NCBI RefSeq assembly: GCF_000002075.1
Contig: NW_004797660.1
Span: forward strand, 332,655-396,654
Direction: 5' to 3'
Origin: Aplysia californica
Taxonomy: Eukaryota; Mollusca; Gastropoda; Aplysiida; Aplysiidae
DNA: 64,000 nucleotides
Under the pieces are notes generated by a model, which had not been told where the DNA came from, searched no databases, and saw nothing but the letters and a program-made list of their open reading frames with translations. A program made the translations under genes and the position numbers. Each line of letters opens with the position of its first letter. Positions within the stretch are counted from its first letter, which is position 1. Shown here in pieces: positions 10,556-35,949 of the stretch.

Positions 10556-13394
10556 TATGAGATTACTTGTGCTGTCAGTAACTTTAAAAATGTTTGCCGA
10601 GGAAAAAATTGTCAGATTCTGGACCCTTTCAACATACCATTAAAACAGAAACTATAACTTTAGAGTTTTTGCGGGGCGTGACTACTTTCTTTGATCTTTC
10701 AAAAAATGTGATGTTTATAATATTATGATATATAAAACACTTTATACAAAAGTCATTTGAATATGAATTATGTTCTTTCTGGCTCTCTGAAAGTCTTTGT
10801 CTAGTTGTCTTTTTGACAGAATTTCTTTTTATTTGTCTACTTCTCTTGGGCAGGCATGCATATGCTCAAATACATACACATAGGCAAACCATCGTTCAGA
10901 CATCCCTTTCACTATGTGTCTGCATCAATATCTTTACTCTGATATTTCCTGTATTCTTGAGCCAAATTGTCTTTGCGATGATTTCGTCGGAGATATTCAT
11001 CATGTTTTGTGAATGAATCAGAAGTAATTAGTCATAGTTTTGCTGTTTGTCTTGTCTTGTGTAGTTATCTTTATCTCTAAACAATGCTTTTCTAACTTCA
11101 TCCCACCTCTCCCTTCTTTTTCATTTCACTGTTCTTCTGCGAAACAGCATTTATTTTTTGGCGAAATTGTCTCTAGATGCATAATACATGGTATGTGATA
11201 ATACTATTGTATCAGATAGAGTTGCTTTATCTTGTCTGTCAGCAAGAGCACACTGTGACCTTTTGCATTCCTTATATATGTAATTCTAAAATTCAATACA
11301 AAATTCATTAAGTTTCTCTTGAGTTATTTTGCATTTGCTTTTATTTCCGTACTTCTGTTTGGGTTTCTGTGTGTTCTACTGTGAGGACACCTTACAAGTG
11401 CAGGGCATTGAGTTTGGTATTTTTTAAAACCAGAACTCTTGACTTTCCTCACAATAATCAAGATAAGTTTTGAGAAAGAGAGAGAAAATGCTGTACCAAA
11501 TTTTGTGTAAGCATACACATAAACAGATAACATTGTTTAATGCAATACTGAGTAGAATCACTTGCATTGGGAATTTTACAAACCATTAATGACTATTGTT
11601 AGGGATCAAGTGGCTGGTATGGTAGGTGCCACAAGCATTGTTTTGTGTATTTGAATTCAGAAAAGGGTGTGATATTTAAGGAAGCTGATACAGAGCATAC
11701 ATTTATTAATTGAAGGTTTTCCTGACTCTTTTTTTTCCACTTCAAATTCTCTTTGTGGACATATTGTTTGTTTTGTTTTTTTAATTGTTTTGTAGTTCTA
11801 AAAGAATAAGAAACCATTAACAGACTTTAATTTGTCTTTTCATAATGCATGTTCTATACTGAAGGGGTGCAGGAGTCGTATGTTTTTGGTAAACTGGACC
11901 TTCAGTCAACATTTGGGCTAAAAGAGAGTTCGAAACAAGACAGAGTTATTATAGAAGAAAGATAATTTGTCTTTACAAAAAGTATATATTCTATGCTGTT
12001 GGTGGTGGGACAGCTCATTATCTATGTCCGTCAGCCAGCTCCCTCACTGTGAGATAGTGGTAAAACCTAATTCTTTTCCTGTTATATATAATCACACATG
12101 TGTTCAGTTCTTGCTTCTGTGAGACTGTGTTGCATATTCATAAAAAAACAGCAGCACTGTTTGAACCTACAGTCTACCTACTTTCCCCTTATTATTAAGG
12201 GTCAAAGTCTCAGTGTGAGTAGAAAAAGTAAGGAACCGAAATGGTAACCGGAGAAGCTGAACATTATAAAATGATTATAAATAATAAACAGCATTTATAT
12301 AGGGCATAACCCCACTGTACAGCAAGCTCTATGCACTTTACACTAGATCTATATATATTATTACCCCAGCAGAAAATAGAACGCTCGGAAACATTCTCAG
12401 CTTTCCAGGAAGCATACAGTGCAAGCAGCTGATTAAACACTCAAATACTAACAAACTCACAAGATCTTTCACTGAAAGATTATTCAGGTATATTGCTGCA
12501 TCTCCAATACTTAGTTCCCATTGACATATATGTAGCTTTGAGAGAATCACCAACATCCAATTAGCAGGTAAATTTTTTAAAGCATCTGTCAATTAATAAA
12601 GAAAATATTATATAGGCCTGCCTTGCCACATCAAAAAGCCTGTATCAAACTTCTGATTTTGGCTCCAGACTTTGACCTCTCTGTATACATGATGAATGAG
12701 AACAGAAATGTATTTTTGAGGGTGTTTTTTTCTTGTCACAATATTGTTATTTGAAACAAATTTCATGCAGAAAGCTGTCGTTTCTGGGTTGTTAAAAATT
12801 ACTATTAACTATTGAGATGGAGTGTCGTATTGAGTTGGCTGTAGACAGAAAATTTTAACTTTTCTGAAGGTTATGATTGTCATTCCATGAATTAACATTG
12901 AAAGACAGAACAAAAAACAACCCCCCCCCCCCCACACACACACACAATGAGGATTGTTAGAATCTTAACTTTTTCGGAATAAGCCTATGAAGCAAAATCT
13001 TAACGTTTAACTAATACGAAGCAAAAATGCATTGACATGATCTGTATGCAGCGAAAGAGACATAATTATAACGGAAAGTTAATGTAAATTGCTACGACTA
13101 CTAGATAAATCGTGCAGTTTGTTTTCTTCGCTGCTACACACAAGAAATTGCCCTTGACCTCTGAACTTACCCGATAAAAACAAACAGTTCATGCGCAGCC
13201 GTTTGACAATAATATAATATTATGTTCTTAAACATTTAAATACTTAATATATAAGTATTAAAGTATTATTGCCCTTGCTGTCTTGGTGTCAATGAAAGTA
13301 GATCTACGACTTGACAGCATTTCCGGGAGAGAGTCGTGGAAATATCCACGGCTCATCAGCCACGGTGGATCCAGCTGTGGAGAGCTAATAATAG
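10556..13394. other. Intergenic stretch without a recognised gene
   Basis: AT-rich DNA with no protein similarity that I recognise. A dispersed repeat starts near 12275 and a poly-C/CA tract lies at 12920-12945. The short open frames show no conserved motifs. Confidence 0.5.
12275..12345 (+). repeat. Dispersed repeat with CAGCATTTATATAG start
   Basis: AATAATAAACAGCATTTATA, then AGGGCATAACC ... CTCTATGCACTTTACA, matches in plan the segment at 31858-31945 (AGATAGCATTTATACTGCGC ... CTCAGTGCGCGTTACA). The repeat may continue to about 12600, but its far end is not defined. Confidence 0.5.
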
Positions 13395-13543
13395 AAATCG
13401 CAGTGGCTACGTTCACGGTGCCGTGAACGTAGTCTGAAGGCTAGGTTCACGGCGCCCTGAATGTAGTTGGCAGACGCTGTTGAGGCTACTTTCACAGCAC
13501 TCAAGCTTCGTTTAGAGTTAGACGGAGTGTCCACTGCCGGTTT
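13395..13543 (+). repeat. Left terminal inverted repeat of the 6 kb element
   Basis: 149 bp that pairs with 19228-19404. It contains a perfect 26-bp palindrome at 13407-13432 (half-site CTACGTTCACGG), then GGTTCACGGCGCCCTGAATG, GGCTACTTTCACAGCACTCA and an inner GTCCACTGCCGGTTT. The right copy has one extra sub-unit of about 30 bp. Confidence 0.85.
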
Positions 13544-14268
13544 TCGTAGTCAGTGACTACAGTGACGTATATTTAATATTTTGGCCAGCTTCAAATGCTC
13601 CATCCCATGAGATGAAGGAAAACGAAAAAGCCCGGGAACCGACACAGAGAGAAAATGACGGGAATAATTATTATCATAATAGCAAACACCCTCTCTCTCT
13701 TTCTGGTCTGTCTCTCCCCTTTCTCTTTCCTTCTCTCTTTCTCCCCCCCCCCCCTCTCTATTTTCTTTGCCTCTGTCTGTCTGTCTGCCCCCCCCCCTTC
13801 TCTCTCCCTCTCTCTTTCTCTCTCTCTCCCCCCGGAGTTGTGAGTAAAAATCATTTAGCCCCAGAGCTCCCGGGCAGGAAACTGCATCTCACATAGAGGC
13901 ATATGCCTTGTTACGCCACTTTGTGAGAATATATGCCGAGGCATATGACCGCATACGCCATGGTATGAAGATGTTTCGTTTTGTTTTCTCGCTTGTGAAT
14001 GAGGGGGGTGTGTCTCATTTCATGTTTAGTAGTCTTGCTGATTCTGTCTCGTTGCATCTTTGAGGGACTTTTATACGCTTCCTTACCATTAGTTCAAGTA
14101 GACACGTGTTGTTCTGGTACCTGTGCTGTAAATGTTATCCTTGCTTTCTCAGCGTTTGATGTTCATGCACCCATAAAGATATGGTATTTTAGCTCATTTG
14201 TAAGCTTATAATTATAAACATTCACTTTTTAAAATATTTTCTACTAGTAAAAGTATTTTATTAGGTCC

Positions 14269-15083
14269 ATGAGTCCCCAAAGATATGGTATTGCAGAAAG
14301 TTCTGATTATATTGATGATTTAGATGCAGACCCGTCTTTCAAACCTGGTTTCTATGTCATGCAAGAAGAACATATTTGCTGCTTGTGGGAGGTGTGTATT
14401 GCTCCTGTATTATACATACAGTCACTTTGTGGAAGAAGCATGCTCATTGTAGTCTTTTTTAAAAAACACATAGCATCGTGAGTAGAAAACAGATAAAGCC
14501 AGAAGAGAATAACTGTTGTCGTTGGATATTGTACTCGACCTGAAAATTTCATGGTAGAAGGTGCTGCCAAGGAAGTGACTGCTCAGAAAGGTCTACAGTC
14601 CAATAAGTATAAATCAGCTAACCACAAAGGACATTTTGGAGAGGAGTTCCTTAGCCCTATAACTGAAATACATTTTGGCGTTCACGGGCTTCGAGACAGG
14701 TGTATGAATTTGAAAGCTATGAGAAATATTGTCAAAGCTGTCACACTATTGCGAATGAAGCACACAAGGAAATGTTCCAGCAATATTACAGACTTAGAGA
14801 CCATCACCTACAACGTGAGTTCGTTGTTGGTCACATGGACTGCTCTGAATCTATGAAAGGGGCAAGCTGTTCTCGCGGACAGAAAACCAATACATATTAC
14901 TTGAACTTGACTGTCAATGGAATTCCGCCATCTATAAGACAACATCAGAAAAAAGAGGATGATTATGCCCAGCAGTTGTCAAAAAAAGAGATAAAAAAAC
15001 TTACCATCCTTATTAATGCTTTAATTACGAGATTCACCGCTGTAGGTCAATTTCCAGTTAAAAGGACTTGCTCTCAAACATGA
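14269..15083 (+). pseudogene. Degraded coding fragments of the 6 kb element
   Basis: Three open stretches carry protein-like sequence. 14269-14395 has an acidic SSDYIDDLDADPSF start. 14551-14700 is basic. 14700-15083 contains CQSCHTIANEAHKEMFQQYY, then a segment of the form RLRD..LQREFVVGHM and TNTYYLNLTVNG. The pattern C..C ... F..YY.LRD...Q..F resembles the N-terminal module of a family of uncharacterised, transposon-associated proteins in invertebrates. This is recall of a pattern, not a search. The frames change between stretches, so the gene looks broken. No DDE catalytic core is identified. Confidence 0.5.
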
Positions 15084-15595
15084 ACTGAAGAGGAGACAAA
15101 ACAAAGGCTGAACAATCGTATCCACGGAAAAGCCAAAGTGAGAAAACTTAAAGAAGATGCTTTCAGTTGCAATATAATCATAAGCTGAAGTGGAACAGAC
15201 TCAACAGAGACTATTCAATAACTATTTATTTCCTACTAACCCATCGTACCAAGCATTGACCTTTCAGCCCCAGAAAAATCAAGTCAAAGACGTTCCATTG
15301 TCAGCACTGAACCATGAACAGCCTAAAAGGCTCCCTATTGCCAAGCACACTTTTCATCAGACTGGGGGAACACACAATGTTCTTTTAACTTTGCCACACG
15401 TAACTTAAATAACAGGCTACCACTTACACTGTGTTTTGGCATTGAAGTGCCTTTCCAGATCATTTTAATCTTTCTTAACAAACACTTGCGCAATAGTTCA
15501 TTGATTAACATTGATTATGGGCAAATACGTTTATAAGGTATTACACAAATTCATTACACAAGCTCAGAATTTATCTTTCTACTAATATTGTTCTT

Positions 15596-15757
15596 GTCTA
15601 AGGATGGTGCGCAGCTCCTTCTTTCCTATCAAACAACTATCGTACGTATCTCTCCTCCTCCTTTTTTGTGTATGTTATTCTCTTGTAACACCTCTAATCT
15701 TCGGCACCTATATGACCTTATTGAATTGCAAGTGCTGTAAAACTCTTACTAAAACTA
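15596..15757 (+). repeat. SINE-like family B, copy 3
   Basis: CTTTCCTATCAAACAACTAT, CTCCTCCTTTTTTGTGTATG, GTAACACCTCTAATCTTCGG, CACCTATATGACCTTATTG and TTGCAAGTGCTGTAAAACTC appear in the family order. It is inserted within the 6 kb element. Confidence 0.8.
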
Positions 15758-16310
15758 AAAGCAGTCCTGAAAGAAAGGATATGTGCAGTACTAGTAATTT
15801 TATGCTCATTGTATTGTGCAAATTCTGCATAATACCTTGAAGACAAGTAAGAAAGCTTAACTCTTAAAGTTATTTACATTTCATATCGTGGAGACCCCAA
15901 ATCTGTTTCTGTTTCTTTTTCTTGTTGTTTTTCACTCCCCAAAATAGATCACTTTGGCATATTGAGTTGATAAACCTGTTCAATAATCAAGAAAAAAATC
16001 CCTTTTCTCTTTATTCTATTACCAAACGATGTGGCGTATTGTCAGTCTTGTGTCTTTACGGACATAATTATGTTCTCACAAACAGACGTATCAGCTATTT
16101 TAAACAATTTCTTAAAAACTGATAAAGCAATATCTGTAGTCATTATAGGGAATGATAAATCAGTGGTTGTACTAATATCTTGCCAAAAAATGAAACGAAA
16201 AAGCTAATGGTTATGCCACAGCAAGAATTTAAAAAGTGTCCAAAACTTTGAAATGCTCTCCTGAAAAATGCCAAAAATGCTCTTACGCCCTTTTGTGAGA
16301 GACGGACGAC

Positions 16311-16374
<64 letters not shown>

Positions 16375-16404
16375 TGTGTGTGTCTGTGTGTGTCTGTGTG
16401 TGTG
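16311..16404. repeat. (TG)n microsatellite
   Basis: About 94 bp of TG with a few TC interruptions near its 3' end, just before the nested pogo-like element. Confidence 0.95.
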
Positions 16405-16614
16405 CGCGTATTATGTCTTTGGCCCAGAACGAGATACAGTGGAAACCTGATATAACAGGGATGGTGGGAGTAGAGAAAATGTCCTGTTATATCCGATCCC
16501 TGTTAAATCAGAAATGCAAGGAAAGTAAGCATTTGTGGACTAATCCAGCTGTACTTATTTATGGGTAGTACCCACGAACAGGGATTTTGGCACCAACTCC
16601 CTCCTTGCCTACTT

Positions 16615-16880
16615 AAACCACATCAGATGAGCTTGGTCCATAGCATCTGCATCGAGTAGTCTCATCTTCTTTCGATCCAGAGCAAACTTTGCATTGGAGT
16701 ATGCTGCCACTACCTTCTCTCTATCCTTGATAATGGTAATGGTGTGAATCGACCCTTGTGTGGAATTTCGAACTGACGACAGATCTCTGCCAGAGGAGCT
16801 TGCTTTTTGTCAACAGCCTGGGTTATTTCGTATTATTTGTCAATTAAAAGGCATTTTCTCTTGCGCTTGACATCGTTGGT
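16615..16880 (-). pseudogene. pogo/CENP-B-type HTH fragment of a transposase
   Basis: The reverse complement reads LDRKKMRLLDADAMDQA (16621-16680) and, upstream of it, IKDREKVVAAYSNAKFA (16681-16733), APLAEICRQFEIP (about 16770-16810) and KRKCLLIDK. This is the N-terminal Psq/CENP-B helix-turn-helix organisation of Tigger/pogo transposases. A single-base frame slip near 16740-16755 separates two of the blocks, and only the N-terminal ~90 residues remain. Confidence 0.75.
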
Positions 16881-17034
16881 GACACATGTGACATTAGTCG
16901 TGCGTGTCGCGTGTTGCGTGTTGCTAGGTTTCGGGCTAGATCGAGGTCTGCAGCACACCGCAGCCCTCTCTCACTTCACACGCTGCGTGTGCTTGCAGTG
17001 ACATGGCTTGCGTGGGCTTGCTCCATCACTGCGT

Positions 17035-17035
<1 letters not shown>

Positions 17036-17105
<70 letters not shown>

Positions 17106-17106
17106 C

Positions 17107-17176
<70 letters not shown>
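17036..17176. repeat. (CT)n microsatellite
   Basis: About 140 bp of CT with a short CCTCT-type interruption at 17101-17115, inside the pogo-like element. Reading frames here (Leu-Ser or Arg-Glu repeats) are artefacts. Confidence 0.95.
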
Positions 17177-17177
<1 letters not shown>

Positions 17178-19227
17178 ATATTTTTTACACATTGTCAACG
17201 AGCCTTTGTCCCTGCTATAACCGGTTGGTCTCCAATGAGGCCCTGTTATTGCCGGTAACTTTTAATATAGACAAAGAGTAGGAAAAAACGGGGATTAAAA
17301 AAAACCCTGTTATTACCGGATCCCTGTTATTACCGGGCCTGTTATATATGGTTTCCACTGTATTCATTCTTTCATTCAAACTATTTGCAAGCGTATTTCA
17401 TATCATGTATGCATTTTTATACAGTAAAGAGATAAGGAAAGTTGATAGCACGGTTATCTTTTTTTTAATTTCTTGCAACTACGAGACTCGTAGATTCTAT
17501 GTTCAATGCCCTTCAGAGCTTCCAAAACACCAACAACGAAGAGCTGAACAGAAAACTAATGAAGATTGAAAAACAGAGCAGTTACAAATGCCTCACAAAA
17601 CCTGGACGTAACAGTTACTTGTGTTCATTAGTTTTAATTTTGTTTTTGTTCAGGAGCTGTTGGTTTCTTACCGAGCTCGAAACCTCTTTTGCACACAGAC
17701 CCTGTAAGATTTTGAACATTTGTCAGTGAGGAACAGAGGCTACGAAACTGTCATGGTTTTGGGTGGCCTGGGGTGGAATGAACAAAGCTGCTCTCGTGAG
17801 AATCACCGGATGCCTTGGTTTAGTGGACTCCATCGCGCAAGTGCTGGAACGCCATCTCTTACCCTTTTTTTTCTTCAAGGTGTTATTCAAGTAGAGCTAG
17901 TCATCCCCATGCGAAACACGGCATTTTCTCATAGGGTCAATGCCATTACAGAATTCTTAAAAAACCAAATCAAGTCAACGTTCGAATAGTTAGCAGCAAA
18001 CAGCCTTGATATGAATCCTACAGGTATGTGAAGTCCCATGAAACAGCGGCTGAAGAAAAACGACTTTGCCCCCAATTCAGACCCTTTGTTTGCAACTCTC
18101 TGTGACATTTGAAATGAAATGACTGATAAATATGTCCAAAACTAAATTGAATTGATGCCCAAAGGTTTCGTGCACAACACAAAGCCAATGGTTTCTAAGT
18201 AAAATAACAATGAACACAATTAGTGTTGAGTCGAAGTTTTGTGTGGTATCTGTGATTGCTCTGTTTTCCGTTTTGTTTGAAACTATCGTGACAAAATATC
18301 GTAACAAAATATTGCTTATTGCAAAGACACAATTCTCCATTCATTGGGCATTCAATATACCACCATTCGATCAATATTGATACTCTTCAATAAATGCGCA
18401 AAGACAATTTTATGTTTCTTTTATTTCGCACAATTTTGCCAAGCCTTATTTTTTAAAGGTCAATTTTGAGTGACAATATCTCGGGCGTCTCTGAAAATAG
18501 ATTAAATATTAATGTGTCGGATGATGAAGAATTTATTTAGCATTAAATTGGTATGCTGCATGCGTGGGTAATGCAAGGCTTTAACACGATGACTGGGTGA
18601 TTACATTTTCAAGTTTCTTTTGGACGCCACTGTATAACGGATTACGTTTACAGTAAGTTTTGCACGTCCAAACTTTTAGGAGTTTTCGCTCAAATTGGGC
18701 TCTTTCAGGGGGGGGGGGGGGGGGACACAAAAATATATAATGCGAAAAGTTGTTAAGATATCGTCATAATTTTCGGTATGTTGATTGATGAAACATTATT
18801 CTAGTGTAATAAGTAGTGTCGTAAAAAAAAAAAAAACTTGAATACATGATTTCATAATAAATTTAATCCGTTGTTTGGATCTGAGATTTTTTAGGTAAAA
18901 ATATTCCCATATTTAGGACCTCGATTCTGGAAAAGTTTTTCCTCCTACATCAAAAATGCCAAGTCCATCCTCTAAAACAGCCACGGAAGGCTGCAAAACA
19001 ACTTATTGTAACATTTAAAATCACTTATAACCTTATGATAGATTTTTTAAAAATGTGTGCATTTTCTATATATGACATTCCAATATGGCAGGCGTTACCA
19101 TAGCAATACAAAAGAATTTTCAAAATTTTACTTCATGACTTAATTCTCCACTCTTTTTATATTGATGCTACCCAATGATGCTACCACATTTGTAAGCAAT
19201 TTCAAAATTTCCCCCGCTTCATGCCTT

Positions 19228-19404
19228 AAACCGGCAGTGGACGCTCCGCCTAAACGAAGCTTGAGTGCCGTGAACGTAGCCTCAACAGCGCCTGCAAAAT
19301 GCATTCAGGGAGCCGTGAACGAAGCCTGCCAACTACATTCAGGGCGCCGTGAACCTAGCCTGCAGACTACGTTCACGTCGCCGTGAACGTAGCCACTGCG
19401 ATTT
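19228..19404 (-). repeat. Right terminal inverted repeat of the 6 kb element
   Basis: Inverse of 13395-13543 with an extra ~30-bp unit. It contains AAACGAAGCTTGAGTGCCGTG, several GTGAACGTAG or CATTCAGG half-sites, and ends GTAGCCACTGCGATTT. Confidence 0.85.
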
Positions 19405-20012
19405 TCGTTTCTTGGTAGGTACAAAAGATTGTCAGCTACCAGCCACAGAATTCTACACTTAAATGAAATGAAAATGTGCACACCATGAATCTGATCTGAA
19501 TCTAAAAATTCCTCTTGTTGAATAGGGGAGGCCTGTAATAATAGAACACAAAAATTCGAGCTGCCCGTTCAGTTGGGTCAGGGTCCGATTGCTGATTAGT
19601 TTTGGGGATTGGGGGAGGGAGGGGGAGGGGCAGCAGTGACGCATTATTCGCTAGGCCTAACAATAGTAGTCCTAGGCCCGCCTTAGGCCTAATGTTGATC
19701 AATCTTTGAAGAAGGCCTGAGGCCTAGTTGCTAGCGGTGCGAGACTGTGGGCTACACACCCTCTCTGCTACACACAGTAGGCCTACACACTTTCTGTAGA
19801 TCTGTAATCTGTAGTGATCTGACTCTGACCCGAGATAACTCTATGCTCTGACCTAATCACCAATCAGCTGGTGGTAGCATAGAATTCTACACTTAATCTA
19901 GATCTAGATCTAGATATCTAAGCCTCTCGTTCCACCTGCATGACCTGAAGACCATTTTAAAATATTTTAATTGGTGAGGTAGGTTCAATACCAGAGACCA
20001 GACCTAATTATT

Positions 20013-20055
20013 CTAGATCTAGATCTAGATCTAGATCTAGATCTAGAATCTAGAT
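20013..20055. repeat. (TAGATC)n hexamer array
   Basis: About seven tandem copies of the palindromic hexamer TAGATC/GATCTA. Shorter runs of the same hexamer recur through the window (821, 1003, 19897, 20380, 46510, 61101), suggesting a genome-wide simple repeat. Confidence 0.85.
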
Positions 20056-20690
20056 GTAGATTCACGCCTAGATTCTTCTATGTAGAAAATTTTCTGTACA
20101 CACGTAAGATGCCGTTAATCTTTTAAAACTGTTTGAAAACAAACAACATTTTCTTGAACTTGCACGTTTTAGCGCACATGCCTCCTGTTCACAACTCATA
20201 GATAATGTTTTCAAAGTTGTTTACTATCGTGACACATTGTTGAATTGACTGCTCAGATACATAAGATTCTATAAAAATATAGCAGAGGTGTATCATTTCT
20301 AAAGGTATTCATCATGACCTAATTTTTTAAATAAAAATAAAAATTATTTATCTCATAACATGAATAATGAAATAAATCTAGATCTAGACTAATTATAAAT
20401 AAAAGGCACTGCAAGTGGTTTATTTTCCATATAATTTTATTGCTGTGGTCAGCTGACATTGGGAAGGTAATCTTTGGTTTTTTATCGTCATGGTAATGGA
20501 GTCGAGCACAGATTTAAAAAAAAATCAGGTACAGCTCATATTATATATAATTTGCAATTCCCTGACTGATAATCTCATAAATTTTTGTATTGGATTCTAA
20601 TTTACGCAAATTACGGATATGTGTTGAACACTTTTTTGTCAATCCCTGAAGTGTTTGAGTCATCTGTGTTGGACTGTTTGACTTTTTCTT

Positions 20691-21147
20691 CAGTCATCAT
20701 GGTGAAGTCAGGCGCTTGTCAAAATAATGAAATTAGAGAAACCAACATTTTCAGCTTGATGGGGAAACTGTTATCAGTTTAAGAAAGAAAAAAGAATTGG
20801 CTCAACATCTTTTATGTTTCTATTCAATTTTAAGAACTTTGAATTTCTCTGTGAATTTTGCTGAAAAACATTGATCACAAACACAAAAAAAAGTTAATTT
20901 GCAGTTTCTTAGGACATTCTAACTTGAGTACCGGTATTCACCACTTTGGTGGCCATTTTCTAATTAATTTTATATCTGAACAAGCGAACCCCACCTCCTT
21001 CAATTGCAATACAGTCAATTTCTATTCTAGAGAGATGGATATTTTTTCATAAGAGCAAGATAAATGAGCAAGCTCTAAGATGATGCCAATAATTCTGTGT
21101 ATGTATGCCAAAGAACTGAAGAGCACCTGATTCTGTGTCATGACACA
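20691..21147 (-). mobile_element. MITE family U, both ends present
   Basis: The left end GTCATCATGGTGAAGTCAGG, with GCGCTTGTCAAAATAATG following, and the right end GAAGAGCACCTGATTCTGTG-TCATGACAC are inverted repeats. They match the ends of the copy at 44850-45320 in opposite orientation. Internal blocks also match, for example GAATTTTGCTGAAAAACATT against GAATTTTACTGAAAAACGTT. Confidence 0.7.
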
Positions 21148-21739
21148 AATGTTTAGTTTCAACATTACCCAGCAGGGTATGTTATATATTACTTTTAAGA
21201 AGAGAAAAGATGAAATTGAATATAATACTTTTCCTCTAGCTGGGTTGTTATTTTTTCCCCCTATTTCAGGGAATAAACATTAAACAGGCTTCTGTGATGT
21301 AACAATTACACTCACACGGCTGCATGTAAAATACTCAAATTTGATCCCACAAGTGGACTAGTCTGTTTTATCAAAAGTATGTCTTTCCAATGTCATCCCA
21401 ATCTGAGTCGGCCCTGACAGATAGGACATGATCAAAGCAGCCAGCTTGAAAAATTTCTTAACTGAGTCGATGGAGACATGAAACATTATATTTACTATCA
21501 ACATCAGATGAATTGGAAGTAAAAATAAAATAAATTGCTCTCAGCCTTATGATTGAATGATTGACACCTTTTCTGATTTTCCAAGTCCCTGCACTTTGAT
21601 CAAACTAGTTATTCATGAATAATTCCAACTCATAATAATAATTTTGTTTTTTTTCTTCAGAGCAGACCCTTTGTTGTTGTGAGACTTGCTCTTCAAGAAA
21701 GCTGATGACTGACTGATCCACTTTGCTTCGATTGCTATC

Positions 21740-35949
<14,210 letters not shown>

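Larger units (their letters stand above)
16437..17360 (-). mobile_element. pogo/Tigger-like transposon with transposase remnant
   Basis: Terminal inverted repeats CAGTGGAAACCTGATATAAC and the reverse of CAGTGGAAACCATATATAAC are flanked by TA (16435-16436 and 17361-17362). The subterminal CCTGTTAT motifs recur (about 16481, 17245, 17310, 17328). The interior carries an antisense fragment of a transposase HTH domain. 924 bp including a long CT tract, nested in the 6 kb long-TIR element. Confidence 0.85.
13395..19404. mobile_element. ~6 kb element with long palindromic terminal inverted repeats
   Basis: The left end (13395-13543) and right end (19228-19404) are inverted copies. Both start AAATCGCAGTGGCTACGTTC at the outer edge and reach AAACCGGCAGTGGAC (reverse) at the inner edge. 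Each end is built from repeated, mutually inverted units of the CTACGTTCACGGCGCCGTGA kind. Inside are fragments of a Cys-containing protein (14269-15083), a SINE B copy, microsatellites and a nested pogo-like element. Without the nested 924 bp it is about 5.1 kb. I see no clear target-site duplication. Long subterminally repetitive ends suggest a MULE-like or foldback-like DNA transposon, but the superfamily is not assigned. Confidence 0.75.
19405..21739. other. Intergenic region upstream of the PPT2-like gene
   Basis: No gene is recognised. It holds many TAGATC hexamers (19894-19916, 20013-20055, 20379-20390), a MITE U copy at 20691-21147, and presumably the PPT2 promoter close to 21.7 kb, for which no specific element can be assigned. 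Confidence 0.45.

Noticed and set aside
16911-17281. Leu/Ser-repeat or Arg/Glu-repeat proteins
   Set aside because: They are translations of a CT microsatellite; the same applies at 7839-8096, 13591-13896, 32619-32847 and 58184-58542.
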